Positions 44,101 to 53,060 of a stretch of 64,000 bases of DNA are shown here, piece by piece. The position numbers and the translations under genes are program-made. Source of the stretch: Bacterioplanes sanyensis (GTDB lineage Bacteria; Pseudomonadota; Gammaproteobacteria; Pseudomonadales; Oceanobacteraceae); the NCBI RefSeq assembly GCF_014652515.1, contig NZ_BMYY01000002.1, positions 451,450 through 515,449 on the forward strand. Direction: 5' to 3'. Each line of letters opens with the position of its first letter. The stretch's first letter is position 1. The notes beneath the pieces are model-generated. The model saw only the letters and a program-made list of their open reading frames with translations. It made no database searches and was not told where the DNA came from.

Positions 44101-44868
44101 GTGCCGCATATCATGAGCAAATATTTTGTACGTGAGCCCCTCGACCCGACCCGGCCCAATGAGCAAAATATTTGGGCCATGTACGTGCAAATTGATGATC
44201 AAGATGTCGGCGATCCTGACCCGACACTGCCATTTCCGCAAAACCTCGAGCCAACGCGAGCACGCTTCGAGTTGTTTTTTAACCAGGATGGCACCTTGGA
44301 TACTAATGCCACCGGTGATTTATTTGTGACCAATTGGGATCCAGTTGACGAAGACGGCAACCCAACGGGCGCGCTGGCGTCGCGTAATGTGTTGGAGGGC
44401 GGCTTACCTTTAACAGACCCCCCAACAACGTCTAACTTCCAGATTGATTTGGAAGGTACCACTCAGCATGGCGGCGCCTTTGCCACCAACGATATCAATC
44501 AAAACGGTTACGGCACGGGTCGTTTGACCGGTTTGGAAATTGACCAAGATGGCATTATCTTCGCCCGCTTTACCAATGGTCAGGCGCAAACATTGGGGCA
44601 GGTGGCCTTGGCCAGCTTCCGCAATCCAGAAGGGCTCACGCCACTCGGTGATACCGGTTGGGGGGAGTCGTTTGAGTCGGGCAACCCGACCATTGGTCAG
44701 CCGCGTACCGGTGCTTTTGGTCAGGTACGCTCTTCAGCACTGGAGGATTCTAATGTCGATTTGTCCGAGGAGTTGGTGGGGCTGATCATTGCGCAACGAA
44801 ACTTCCAGGCCAGTGCTAAAACCATCGAAACCACGGACCAGGTGACCCAAACCATCCTCAATATATAA
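41170..44868 (+). CDS. flgE: FlgE, unusually long hook protein
   Basis: Flagellar hook subunit. Termini are canonical: SGIRAASTDLEVTGNNVANA at the N-terminus and IAQRNFQASAKTIETTDQVT at the C-terminus, with the FlgE middle NGNGFFVLDDKGSVSYTRSG. At 1232 aa it is about three times the enterobacterial length. The extra 700 or so residues are Thr/Asp/Asn-rich and contain several related modules of about 90-110 residues, each with the pattern strand, then a helix such as LNDLAAAIQAQIDV or VQQLAASINRQLNS, then strands. They would enlarge the outer surface of the hook. A strong terminator follows. Confidence 0.93.
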   Translation: MAFNIGLSGIRAASTDLEVTGNNVANASTVGFKESRAEFADVYTTTLLGTGSKPVGSGVLVDNVRQEFSQGNISGTENALDMAIDGNGFFVLDDKGSVSYTRSGIFSLDKDGWVTANNGSRLQGYAANENGVVNGVLDDIRIRVANQAPRLTSLVSAVFNLNASSPILQEQGSQLTTNGLAIGAPDAGIIEDTRTVLDTSGQPVTAGTRTTLTHTVDLTTVADVTTPADPGAFGVTIDPLDGSGPQVINIPGGTVTVGANPTEHLQNILNALQAEIDAVFGNNEFNVTTNQSPLANPLVSPTNLIIERTGYDATTGLGMSVTTPTGSWNTLFGDPTAAALVAGTAGQKLFTGSSPLTADFRSIPGTSTTTRTTATPPLTITDFEAGDHAQVASTVTAGTTVIGDFSAGGGNTIVFDMEVTDLAGTTTSQTITLDDTTLAGAADINNVTMEEIRAQINTQIGAGALNGLVSVSAGHPMTFTASTADNGDSLVLVPGPSTNFDLSTIGFAPANRSDTGDADVLPNNTFRIQVLGATTPPDNSNAYNITIAPGNYASLNDLAAAIQAQIDVNTGANGIAGRVSVQAVGGQLVFTNTDVGSEYSISLSANPTLPGTQGQDSLEALQLDNPAVFLGTDEIDRSNSFRISLTVPAPDEEGRSGTTVISLDEEYRSVQQLAASINRQLNSVDSEAYIGVQAQAVEVEPRVVPPEFKLQFVATEAGEASVITLSDFVANGEDISIDQLYGVLQVDEDDESLLTTGIEGVTNEYPEQSVTLTDPDGNETEVVIPARSEANEIASLFNQQPGVTASAETQMTIPRNSFNSPTGQIRLSVNGQQLTSASLEDMAEEINSFRSTTLPGFSASVNELGDLIIDNQIGRDIKIEMSSPVDTDSLVVRGAPDTGPVVLGGTATADRAAAVGGQVSFILNEDYTLSRPEPAVSGIFGALNEDEFTPYVLNSFDPTDQDTYNFATSTTIYDSLGVPHIMSKYFVREPLDPTRPNEQNIWAMYVQIDDQDVGDPDPTLPFPQNLEPTRARFELFFNQDGTLDTNATGDLFVTNWDPVDEDGNPTGALASRNVLEGGLPLTDPPTTSNFQIDLEGTTQHGGAFATNDINQNGYGTGRLTGLEIDQDGIIFARFTNGQAQTLGQVALASFRNPEGLTPLGDTGWGESFESGNPTIGQPRTGAFGQVRSSALEDSNVDLSEELVGLIIAQRNFQASAKTIETTDQVTQTILNI

Positions 44869-44879
44869 TCGTGACAGAG

Positions 44880-44909
44880 CCAGGCAAACCTCTATGTTTG
44901 CCTGGCTTG
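44880..44909 (+). terminator. Rho-independent terminator after flgE
   Basis: CCAGGCAAAC-CTCTAT-GTTTGCCTGG, a perfect 10-bp stem followed by CTTGTTATT. It separates the flgBCDE unit from flgF, which has its own promoter. Confidence 0.88.
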
Positions 44910-45029
44910 TTATTGGGGCGGCAACGCTCCACCTAGGCATAGGTTGAGCGCTGCCGTTCTACTCTCTAAAACGTCAAAATCCCACCGTTATTTCTCCCTA
45001 ACTTATTGAAAATAAAGTGTTTTTAGTTC

Positions 45030-45045
45030 TGGCACGAGCCGTGCA
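45030..45045 (+). promoter_or_regulatory. Sigma-54 promoter of the flgF operon
   Basis: TGGCACGAGCCGTGCA, a near-consensus sigma-54 site with correct GG/GC spacing, 53 bp upstream of flgF and downstream of the flgE terminator. Confidence 0.85.
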
Positions 45046-45097
45046 TTCACATAGGGTAAATGCCAACCGAACGACCTGAAAAGGTCATGAGGATAAG

Positions 45098-45844
45098 ATG
45101 GATAAAGCACTTTACATCGCCATGTCCGGCGCCAAACAAAACACCTTAGGGCAGGCGGCACATGCCAATAATTTGGCCAATGCCAGCACTACTGGGTTTC
45201 GCTCGGACTACACCCAAAGCCGCGCCATGGGGGTATTTGGTGAGCATTTCCCTAGTCGCGCTTATGCCATGACCGAACGCCCCGCCAGTGATTTTCGCCA
45301 AGGGCCATTGCAGGAAACCGGTCGCCGCATGGACGTTGCCATTGAAGGCGATGGCTGGTTTGCCGTGGTGGGGCCGGACGGCGAAGAAGCCTATACCCGC
45401 GCCGGAGACCTCAGTGTCGACCCAGCTGGTCGCTTAATTAATGGTCAGGGGTTGCAGCTGATCGGCGACGGTGGGCCGGTAGTGTTGCCCGAGTTCGAAC
45501 AAATCGAAGTCAGCCGTGCCGGCATTGTTTCTATTCAGCCGACAGGCGATGTACCTGCCGGTGTGGCTGAGCCGGTGCAGCTGCGTTTGGTAAGGCCCAA
45601 TGTGCAGGCGCTGGAAAAAGGTGAAGACGGGTTGTTTCGTTTTCGTGATCCACAAGCACCTGAGCCACCACCGGATTTAAATATCACTTTGGTGAATGGT
45701 TTTGTGGAGGGCAGTAATGTCAATGCCGTTACTGAACTGACCAGCCTGATTCAACTGAATCGCCAGTATGAAATGCAAGTAAAACTGATGAAGAAAGCGG
45801 ATGAAAACTCCGCAGCAACCACACAAATTCTGGGTAACCAGTAG
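45098..45844 (+). CDS. flgF: FlgF, proximal rod protein
   Basis: Rod component. 248 aa; MDKALYIAMSGAKQNTLGQA, AHANNLANASTTGFRSDYTQ, then MDVAIEGDGWFAVVGPDGEE and C-terminal NVNAVTELTSLIQLNRQYEM. Confidence 0.94.
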   Translation: MDKALYIAMSGAKQNTLGQAAHANNLANASTTGFRSDYTQSRAMGVFGEHFPSRAYAMTERPASDFRQGPLQETGRRMDVAIEGDGWFAVVGPDGEEAYTRAGDLSVDPAGRLINGQGLQLIGDGGPVVLPEFEQIEVSRAGIVSIQPTGDVPAGVAEPVQLRLVRPNVQALEKGEDGLFRFRDPQAPEPPPDLNITLVNGFVEGSNVNAVTELTSLIQLNRQYEMQVKLMKKADENSAATTQILGNQ

Positions 45845-45880
45845 GCCAAGCCCTGGGTCCACCAGCAGGAGTAATGACTT

Positions 45881-46666
45881 ATGATGCCAGCACTTTGGGT
45901 CAGTAAAACCGGTCTGGAAGCGCAGGATTTAGCGTTAACTACGGTGTCGAATAACCTGGCCAACGTATCTACCACCGGCTTTAAAAAAGATCGCCCTGTA
46001 TTTGAAGACTTGTTGTATCAAATTCAGCGCCAGCCCGGCGCCAATACCTCCGCCGATTCACGCTTACCCTCGGGTTTACAGCTGGGCACCGGGGTACGTA
46101 CTGCCGGAACACAAAAGGTGTTCACCACAGGCTCTTTGGAGCTAACGGATCAGCCTTTGGATTTGGCCATTAATGGTCGTGGTTTTTTTCAAATTCAGAA
46201 TCCAGACGGCACCATTGGTTACACGCGTGACGGGACATTTCATATCAATAATGAAGGCATCGTCGTCAATGTTAACGGCTACCCGTTAGAACCGCAGATT
46301 GCGATTCCCGATCAAACCAATCAGCTCACCATCAGCAAAGACGGTATTGTCCAAGCCACGTTGTTTGGTGACCCAAACCCGCAACAGCTGGGGCAAATTG
46401 AAGTGGTGGATTTTATTAATCCGGCCGGTTTGCAGGCACGTGGCGGCAATATCTTCCTAGAAACCGCAGCCAGCGGCGCACCGCAGGTGGGTGTGCCTAA
46501 TGAAGACGGCTTTGGCACCGTAGAGCAAGGGGCGCTGGAAAACTCCAACGTTGAAGTGGTGGAGGAGTTGGTGAAAATGATTACTGTACAGCGCTCCTAT
46601 GAAATGAACTCCAAGGTGGTGTCAGCCGCCGATAAAATGATGCAGTTCCTGACACAAAACGTGTAG
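45881..46666 (+). CDS. flgG: FlgG, distal rod protein
   Basis: Distal rod. 261 aa; MMPALWVSKTGLEAQDLALT, SNNLANVSTTGFKKDRPVFE, LDLAINGRGFFQIQNPDGTI, and C-terminal LENSNVEVVEELVKMITVQR. Highly typical. Confidence 0.96.
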   Translation: MMPALWVSKTGLEAQDLALTTVSNNLANVSTTGFKKDRPVFEDLLYQIQRQPGANTSADSRLPSGLQLGTGVRTAGTQKVFTTGSLELTDQPLDLAINGRGFFQIQNPDGTIGYTRDGTFHINNEGIVVNVNGYPLEPQIAIPDQTNQLTISKDGIVQATLFGDPNPQQLGQIEVVDFINPAGLQARGGNIFLETAASGAPQVGVPNEDGFGTVEQGALENSNVEVVEELVKMITVQRSYEMNSKVVSAADKMMQFLTQNV

Positions 46667-46676
46667 GAGGTTGGCC

Positions 46677-47363
46677 ATGAGTAGCTGGAAATTATCTATC
46701 GTTGCTATTGCACTGGTACAGGCTGGTTGCACCAGTGTGCCCATGCAAAAAGACGTATTTCCCAATGACCCGGATTATGCGCCGGTATCTGCACAGAGCT
46801 TGCAAGCACCGCCAGTATCGACGGGGTCTTTGTATCAGGAGCGCTACAATTTTGGGCTGTATACGGACCAGCAAGCACGTAAAGTAGGCGATATTATCAC
46901 GGTGATTTTTGATGAGAGTTACCGCTCACAAAAATCTGCAGAAACCGTTGCGGATAAGTCATCTAGCAACAACATTGCTGCCAACTCCGTCGCTGGCATG
47001 GTACCAGGGTGGAAAAATATAGGCTTGAACACAGATACGGAAACTGACCGCCAGTTTTCTGGCAAAGGTGAGGCGGACCGCTCTAACAGCTTAACGGGAC
47101 GTATCAGTGTGTCTGTGTCAGAAATATTACCCAACGGTATTTTGCGCATTCGCGGTGAAAAGTGGCTGACGCTGAGCGATGGCGATGAGTACATTCGCAT
47201 TCGCGGCCTAGTGCGGCCGGCGGATATTACACCTGACAACACCGTAGCATCGTCGAAAGTGGCCGATGCCCGTATTTCCTTTGGTGGTCGTGGTAATCTG
47301 AACAACTCCACTGAAATGGGGTGGGGAGATCGCTTGTTTATGTCGCCCTGGTGGCCATTCTGA
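46677..47363 (+). CDS. flgH: FlgH, L-ring lipoprotein
   Basis: Outer-membrane ring of the basal body. 228 aa with a lipoprotein signal ending ALVQAGC, followed by [44 protein letters not shown] and [15 protein letters not shown] 46677 has GGAGG upstream; a nearer in-frame start two codons before lacks it. Confidence 0.95.
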   Translation: MSSWKLSIVAIALVQAGCTSVPMQKDVFPNDPDYAPVSAQSLQAPPVSTGSLYQERYNFGLYTDQQARKVGDIITVIFDESYRSQKSAETVADKSSSNNIAANSVAGMVPGWKNIGLNTDTETDRQFSGKGEADRSNSLTGRISVSVSEILPNGILRIRGEKWLTLSDGDEYIRIRGLVRPADITPDNTVASSKVADARISFGGRGNLNNSTEMGWGDRLFMSPWWPF

Positions 47364-47374
47364 GGAACACGATC

Positions 47375-48475
47375 ATGATATGGTGGAAAGCGTTAACCGT
47401 GATGCTGTGCTTGGCTTTATCAGTTACGCCGGTGCAGGCGGAGCGCATCAAAGACATTACTTCCATCGCCGGTGTGCGCAGCAATCAGTTGATTGGCTAT
47501 GGCTTGGTCGTGGGGTTGGATGGCACGGGTGACAAAGCGCCATTTACCACACAGACTTTTACCAACATGATGAATCAGTTTGGTATTACGCTGCCAGCAG
47601 GCGTAGATCCTAAATTGAAGAACGTAGCCGCTGTGTCGGTTACGGGTGAGCTGCCGCCGTTTGCCAAACCTGGCCAGCGTATTGATGTCACGGTGTCGTC
47701 GTTGGGTAATGCCAGTAGCCTGCGTGGTGGATCGTTATTGTTTACTGCCCTAAAAGGTGCTGATAATCAGGTTTATGCTGTGGCTCAGGGCAACCTAGTG
47801 GTGGGTGGTTTTGGCGCCGAAGGTAACGATGGCTCCAGCATTACTGTAAATGTGCCCAGTGTTGGGCGCATTCCCAATGGAGCCTCGGTAGAACGCACGG
47901 CACCGAGTAGTTTTGCCCGCGGCGATAGTTTAATTTTTAATCTTGATCGGCCAGACTTTACCACCGCCCGCTCAATGGTTGAGAGCATCAATGATTTATT
48001 AGGCCCAGGCACAGCAGAAGCGTTGGATGCTACTTCCATTCGCGTCAGCGCACCGCGCGATACAAGCCAGCGCGTGGCGTATTTGTCGGTGATAGAAAAC
48101 CTAGAAATTGAAACCGGTAAAGAGCGTGCCAAGGTTATTATTAACTCACGCACTGGCACCATTGTGATGGGGCAAAACGTGATGATTGAGCCAGTCGCCG
48201 TTACCCACGGCAATTTATCTGTCACTATTACTGAAGATTTTGAAGTATCGCAGCCTAACCCGCTGGCCGATGGTGAAACCGTGGTGGTACCGCAAACCAA
48301 CATTCAGGTAGACGATGGCGGCGATAGTCGCATGTTTAAATTTGGCCCAAGCATATCTTTAGATAGCATCGTCAAAGCCGTCAACGAAGTGGGTGCCGCA
48401 CCAGGGGATTTAATGGCAATACTTGAGGCCATGAAGCAAGCCGGTGCCTTAAAAGCGGAGTTAATCGTTATATGA
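47375..48475 (+). CDS. flgI: FlgI, P-ring protein
   Basis: Periplasmic ring subunit. 366 aa with a signal peptide ending TPVQA, then [40 protein letters not shown] and [23 protein letters not shown] 47375 behind GAGGA starts the signal peptide. Overlaps the next gene by 4 bases. Confidence 0.96.
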   Translation: MIWWKALTVMLCLALSVTPVQAERIKDITSIAGVRSNQLIGYGLVVGLDGTGDKAPFTTQTFTNMMNQFGITLPAGVDPKLKNVAAVSVTGELPPFAKPGQRIDVTVSSLGNASSLRGGSLLFTALKGADNQVYAVAQGNLVVGGFGAEGNDGSSITVNVPSVGRIPNGASVERTAPSSFARGDSLIFNLDRPDFTTARSMVESINDLLGPGTAEALDATSIRVSAPRDTSQRVAYLSVIENLEIETGKERAKVIINSRTGTIVMGQNVMIEPVAVTHGNLSVTITEDFEVSQPNPLADGETVVVPQTNIQVDDGGDSRMFKFGPSISLDSIVKAVNEVGAAPGDLMAILEAMKQAGALKAELIVI

Positions 48476-48774
48476 GTCAGGATCTATTTGAGCGTATCAA
48501 GCTCTTATCACTAGAAGTTCAGTCACTGGTGCGTCAAGGCGTAAAGGACGGTGTGCCCGAGCGCATTGACGAGCGCAATGCGTTGCTGCGGCAGTGGTTT
48601 GCTGAAGTGAACGACTTGATGACCTTAACCAACGAGCAGCAGCAATTTCTTGAGCAATTATTACAGCAAGAGCAACAGCTGTTAACGCAATTAGAGCAGG
48701 AGCAGCATGAGCTGAGCAGTCACGAGCGTGGCAAGAAAAAAGTCTCGGCTTATCAGTCGATTTCGCGTAATTAA
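48472..48774 (+). CDS. Small coiled-coil flagellar protein, possibly FliT-like
   Basis: A 100-aa helical protein in the flgI-flgJ gap. It starts in the flgI stop (ATGA), so it is translated with it. The [17 protein letters not shown] segment is similar to FliT/FlgN-type chaperones, and a Gln/Glu-rich coiled coil follows ([20 protein letters not shown]). A role as export chaperone is an inference from size, structure and place. Confidence 0.6.
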   Translation: MSQDLFERIKLLSLEVQSLVRQGVKDGVPERIDERNALLRQWFAEVNDLMTLTNEQQQFLEQLLQQEQQLLTQLEQEQHELSSHERGKKKVSAYQSISRN

Positions 48775-48778
48775 AAAT

Positions 48779-49000
48779 CCTTGGGCATGTCTGAATAATT
48801 TGGTGTCCGCTCTGGATCACCCAAGGGTTTCAGATCATGGAGCCGGTTTGCCGCTGTAGAGCCAGAATCGGCCCCGCAGATCTGTAGTTATCTGGCTCCC
48901 CCCGCAGCTCCCCATAGCGTCATTGGCGACGTTGAAAGCCCTGTCTATACGCCTTGTTTTAAAAGTCTGCTGTACTCGCGCACAGTTGTTCAGACGTGCT
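48779..49000 (+). repeat. Dispersed intergenic repeat, copy 3
   Basis: About 220 bp matching copy 1 at GGTGTCCGCTCTGGA, AGATCA, CGTCATTGGCGACGTTGAAA and TGCTGTACTCGCGCACAGTT, and copy 2 at the AGCCGGTTTGC segment. CCTTGGG (48779-48785) can pair with CCCAAGG (48820-48826). It splits the flagellar operon between the FliT-like gene and flgJ, where other genomes would have only a few bases. Confidence 0.6.
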
Positions 49001-49047
49001 CCGGTGTTGGCAAACTCCTTGCTTATTCACCCTTAGAGGTGAATTTT

Positions 49048-50043
49048 ATGATTCAGGCAAACTCATCGCCCGGCCAGGTCTATACCGATCTCAATGCTCT
49101 ACAGGGCATTCGCAAACTGGGCAAAGAAGATCAAAGCGCGGCCTTAATGGAGGTTGCCAAACAGTTCGAGTCGATGTTCGTCAATATGATGTTGTCGTCC
49201 ATGCGCCAAGCCAATGACGTATTTAAAGAAGACTCGCTGTTCAGTTCACCTGAATCAGGTTTTTATCAGCAAATGTACGACCAACAACTGGGGCTAACGC
49301 TGTCGAGTGGCCAAGGAATGGGGTTGGCCTCGGTGATTCATCGCCAACTGCTCAGTAGTTATGGCGAGCAACAGGCGCCACAAGCGTTGGACCACAGCAA
49401 GCTGAGCGATCGCCTAATTAACAAACCCACACCGCAGCTGCGCCAGGCGATGGCGGATGTTGAGCAAATATTGATGGACACCCCTGAGCAAGCTGAGCCA
49501 CAAGCCGCCTCTGATGTTGCTCAGGGAGAAGGTGGCAAGGGGCAACAGTTTGCCTCTGCTGAGGCGTTTGTTGCCGCTGTTTACCCCGCGGCCAAACCGG
49601 TGGCTGAACAGCTGGGTGTGGATGTGCGTGCCATTGTGGCTCAAGCGGCGCTAGAGACAGGATGGGGGCGTCACATGATTACCGATGGAGCCGGCCGTAA
49701 TAGTTATAACTTTTTTGGCATCAAGGCCGATCAGCGTTGGTCTGGGCCGTCAGTGGAAGTCACCACTCATGAATACCGTGATGGCGTGGCAGTGAAAGAA
49801 AAAGCGCAGTTTCGTGCCTATGCCTCGTTGCAACACGGCTTAGAAGATTACGCCGCCTTTTTGCAACAGAATCAGCGCTATCAGCAGGCGATTAATCAAG
49901 GGCTAGATGGCAATGACTACGGCCATGCTTTGCAACGTGCCGGCTACGCCACCGACCCTGCCTACGGTGACAAAATTCAGCGTATTTCAAATGGTGACTT
50001 GCTGCAGCAAGCACTGAAGTCTCTGGAGGCCGACAATGGCTGA
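49048..50043 (+). CDS. flgJ: FlgJ, rod cap and peptidoglycan hydrolase
   Basis: Bifunctional rod-assembly protein. 331 aa: N-terminal rod domain (LMEVAKQFESMFVNMMLSSM, SPESGFYQQMYDQQLGL) and C-terminal glucosaminidase domain (VRAIVAQAALETGWGRHMI with the catalytic Glu, NSYNFFGIKADQRW). Start ATG 49048 with AGAGG eight bases upstream. Overlaps flgK by 8 bases. Confidence 0.95.
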   Translation: MIQANSSPGQVYTDLNALQGIRKLGKEDQSAALMEVAKQFESMFVNMMLSSMRQANDVFKEDSLFSSPESGFYQQMYDQQLGLTLSSGQGMGLASVIHRQLLSSYGEQQAPQALDHSKLSDRLINKPTPQLRQAMADVEQILMDTPEQAEPQAASDVAQGEGGKGQQFASAEAFVAAVYPAAKPVAEQLGVDVRAIVAQAALETGWGRHMITDGAGRNSYNFFGIKADQRWSGPSVEVTTHEYRDGVAVKEKAQFRAYASLQHGLEDYAAFLQQNQRYQQAINQGLDGNDYGHALQRAGYATDPAYGDKIQRISNGDLLQQALKSLEADNG

Positions 50044-53020
50044 TATTTTAAGTATTGGTATTTCTGGCCTGAAAGCCCAGCAGGCCGCACTCAGTGTGGT
50101 GGGTCATAACATTACCAATGCGGGCACCGAAGGCTACAGTCGCCAAGAAATTAACTTTACCGAGAACCGCCCAGATTTTCAGGCCGGCAACTGGATTGGT
50201 GCCGGAGTGTCGATTCAATCGGTACGCCGCGTTTACGATGAATTTTTAGTCGAGCAGCTTAGGCGTGATACATCCACATTTAACTCGTTCGATACCTTGG
50301 CCACCAATGCCGAGCAAATTAATAGCTTGCTGGCTGATCCTGGTACTGGGGTTCAACCTGGCCTTGAGCGTATGTTTGGTGCGCTGCAGTCGACGGTGGA
50401 TGATCCATCGTCGCTACCGGCGCGTGAGGTGCTTATCAGTGAGGCCAATGGTTTGGCAGATCGTTTTTCTGCCATCAATGATCGGTTGGTTGAGCAAAAT
50501 GATGTGATTAACGGTCAGATGGAGGTGATTGCTGGGCAGATCACCACCATTGCCAAGTCCATTGCGGAGTTGAACGAGCAAATTCAGTTCGCCACCGCCT
50601 CGGCCCAGGGACAAGAGCCGAGTGATATGCTCGATCAGCGCGATAAGTTATTAAAAGATTTATCGGAATTGGTGGAAGTAACCGTCAGTGAGCAAGATGA
50701 CTCGGTGGTTAACGTCGCCATTGGTAATGGTCAGTCGCTGGTTATTGGCAACGATTATAACGAGTTGTTTACCGATCAAGGCGCTCAAGATCCATCGCGT
50801 AGCGATTTATACTTTCGCAATGGTGACAGCGTTCAAAATATTACCAGCCAAATTGTTGGCGGCCAGTTGGGCGGTACGTTGGAGTTTCGCCGCCAAATAT
50901 TAGACCCAACCGTCAATGGTCTAGGGCGTTTGGCCTTGGTTATCAGCCAAACCTTTAATGATCAGCACAAGCTGGGCATTGATTATGATGGTTTAAAAGG
51001 TGATCTATTTTTTGACAGTATTAACGAACCGGAGAAAACTTATCAGCGGGTGTTGGGTGATCGCAACAATGCAGACCCAGATGACCGTTTGATTTCTGTA
51101 CATATTAAAGATGCCGGCCAGTTAACCGACAGTGATTATAAAATCGAGTTTCCAGGCCCGGATGATTATACCTACCGGGTGATTCGCCAAAGCGATGGCG
51201 AGCTACTCAAAACCGCCGCTTTGAGTGGCGCCTATCCGGACTCCATTGAGGTTGATGGCTTTGAAATCCGGTTTGAAGGGGGGAGCTTTCAGCAGGGAGA
51301 CGACTTTCTGGTACAGCCAACGCGCAATGAGTCGGCCAATGTCGGGGTCAACATAACCCGCGCCGAGCAGGTGGCGTTGGCGTCTCCCATCAGCACGGAT
51401 GCCGCGATTGGCAATAATGGTAGCGGGCAAATTTCTCAGGGTGAAGTGTATGACATCACCACGCCGTATTTATCGAAAGAGGGTGAGCTAGACCCGCCAA
51501 TTCTGATTCGTTTTACCTCACCCAATCGCTACGATGTGCTGGACAATACCGACCCTGGTAACCCGATCCCGCTGTTTCCACCACTAATGAACCAGGTGTA
51601 TACGCCTGGCATTAGCAATAATATTCTGCCTGGTGATGAAGGCAAAACCGCCTTCACCAGTTTCGGCGGCTACTTGCCGGCGGCACCAACTTATCAGGCA
51701 CCGCCACCGGCAGCAATCGAAGAGCCTGGCAATGGTTTTTTCCCTGAGCGCATAAAAATCAAGTTCACGAACCCTGAAACGGGCAAAGAGTTTACTCAGC
51801 CGACGTTGACCACGCCTTATCAAGCATCTGCTAAAGAAATTGCAGCGTCATTGTCGAAGCGTGATGGGGTTGAGGCCGTGGCCAGAACCACAGTAGAACT
51901 CAGTGACTTTACCGTCGATGAAAGTGATCCATTTTTAAATATGGGGGTGTCGCTAAACGGCATCGAGCTGACGGACACTTTAGGCCCCAATCAGAGCAAA
52001 TACGATCCTGATTATCCGGATGTCGTGCCCGACCCGATTACCCCCAACTTTATTGCCGACCGCATCAATGCCAATCGTGATTTTCAGGACATGGGCATTG
52101 TGGCACGCAGTGATGGCGCCAAAGTGACTGTGATTGCACTCAACGGGGAGGACTTGAGTTTTGAAGTGTCGGGCGATCCGGGTGACGGTTTTTCGGTTAG
52201 TAATGGCCAAGACATCATGTTGCGAGAAACAGGCCCGTCACCGGCCATTCAACTGTCGGAGTATGACGGCTACGATTTCTCCGACGGTGGTCCCTATACC
52301 TACGAGTTTGATGTGCCCGGCCAAGGTACCTTCAATATCGAAATGACCGGCACCTACGATACAGGTGAGGAAGTACTCGACGGCATTCGTGAACAATTAG
52401 AAAACGCCGGTTTTAGCTTTTCTGGTAATTTGGATGTGGCCATTAATGAACGTGGCCAGATCAACTTTCAGCCACGGCTAGAAGTGAACGGTACCGGCGT
52501 TAATGGTTCTAGCAAAATCACCATGGGTGGTCAGGTTAAAGTCATCGCCGACCCTAATTACAGTATGGAAATTGCACCGCCGGGTAATAACCTGTTCCCA
52601 GAGCAACCGGTTGGAGAAGACGTTCATTTTGGCTTTGATATCGAAATTAGCGGGCTGGTGGCGGCAGGTGATGAGTTTACCGTGAACTTCAATCAGGACG
52701 GTACTTCTGACAGCCGCAACGGCATTTCTTTGGCGGCCTTGCAAACTGAGGATACCGTAGGCGGCAATACCAGCTACAGCGAGTCCTACGCTCGTTTGGT
52801 GGAAAAAATTGGTTCGGTCACCAGCCGTGCGCAAATCAATCGCGATTCCAGTGAGGTGTTATTACGCAACTCCGCTGATGCCGTATACAGCACCTCGGGT
52901 GTGAACTTGGATGAGGAGGCCGCCGCATTGATTAAGCATGAGCTGGCCTACAACGCTTCGGCGCAGGTCATTCAGGTAGCACAGCAAATATTTGATACCT
53001 TAATTGGCACCTTCCGATGA
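50036..53020 (+). CDS. flgK: FlgK, unusually long hook-filament junction protein
   Basis: First junction protein between hook and filament. N-terminus ISGLKAQQAALSVVGHNITN and GTEGYSRQEINF, C-terminus SGVNLDEEAAALIKHELAYN and ASAQVIQVAQQIFDTL are diagnostic. 994 aa is nearly twice the enterobacterial length. The insert (about 430-900) is Asp/Pro-rich and includes a module resembling one in FlgE: NPETGKEF ... ASAKEIAASLSKRDGVEAVA here against DPDGNETEV ... SEANEIASLFNQQPGVTASA in FlgE. GGAGG precedes the start. Confidence 0.93.
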   Translation: MADILSIGISGLKAQQAALSVVGHNITNAGTEGYSRQEINFTENRPDFQAGNWIGAGVSIQSVRRVYDEFLVEQLRRDTSTFNSFDTLATNAEQINSLLADPGTGVQPGLERMFGALQSTVDDPSSLPAREVLISEANGLADRFSAINDRLVEQNDVINGQMEVIAGQITTIAKSIAELNEQIQFATASAQGQEPSDMLDQRDKLLKDLSELVEVTVSEQDDSVVNVAIGNGQSLVIGNDYNELFTDQGAQDPSRSDLYFRNGDSVQNITSQIVGGQLGGTLEFRRQILDPTVNGLGRLALVISQTFNDQHKLGIDYDGLKGDLFFDSINEPEKTYQRVLGDRNNADPDDRLISVHIKDAGQLTDSDYKIEFPGPDDYTYRVIRQSDGELLKTAALSGAYPDSIEVDGFEIRFEGGSFQQGDDFLVQPTRNESANVGVNITRAEQVALASPISTDAAIGNNGSGQISQGEVYDITTPYLSKEGELDPPILIRFTSPNRYDVLDNTDPGNPIPLFPPLMNQVYTPGISNNILPGDEGKTAFTSFGGYLPAAPTYQAPPPAAIEEPGNGFFPERIKIKFTNPETGKEFTQPTLTTPYQASAKEIAASLSKRDGVEAVARTTVELSDFTVDESDPFLNMGVSLNGIELTDTLGPNQSKYDPDYPDVVPDPITPNFIADRINANRDFQDMGIVARSDGAKVTVIALNGEDLSFEVSGDPGDGFSVSNGQDIMLRETGPSPAIQLSEYDGYDFSDGGPYTYEFDVPGQGTFNIEMTGTYDTGEEVLDGIREQLENAGFSFSGNLDVAINERGQINFQPRLEVNGTGVNGSSKITMGGQVKVIADPNYSMEIAPPGNNLFPEQPVGEDVHFGFDIEISGLVAAGDEFTVNFNQDGTSDSRNGISLAALQTEDTVGGNTSYSESYARLVEKIGSVTSRAQINRDSSEVLLRNSADAVYSTSGVNLDEEAAALIKHELAYNASAQVIQVAQQIFDTLIGTFR

Positions 53021-53060
53021 TTTTGGCAGAGCTTAGCGCAATCGCTATGAGGCATGGGCT

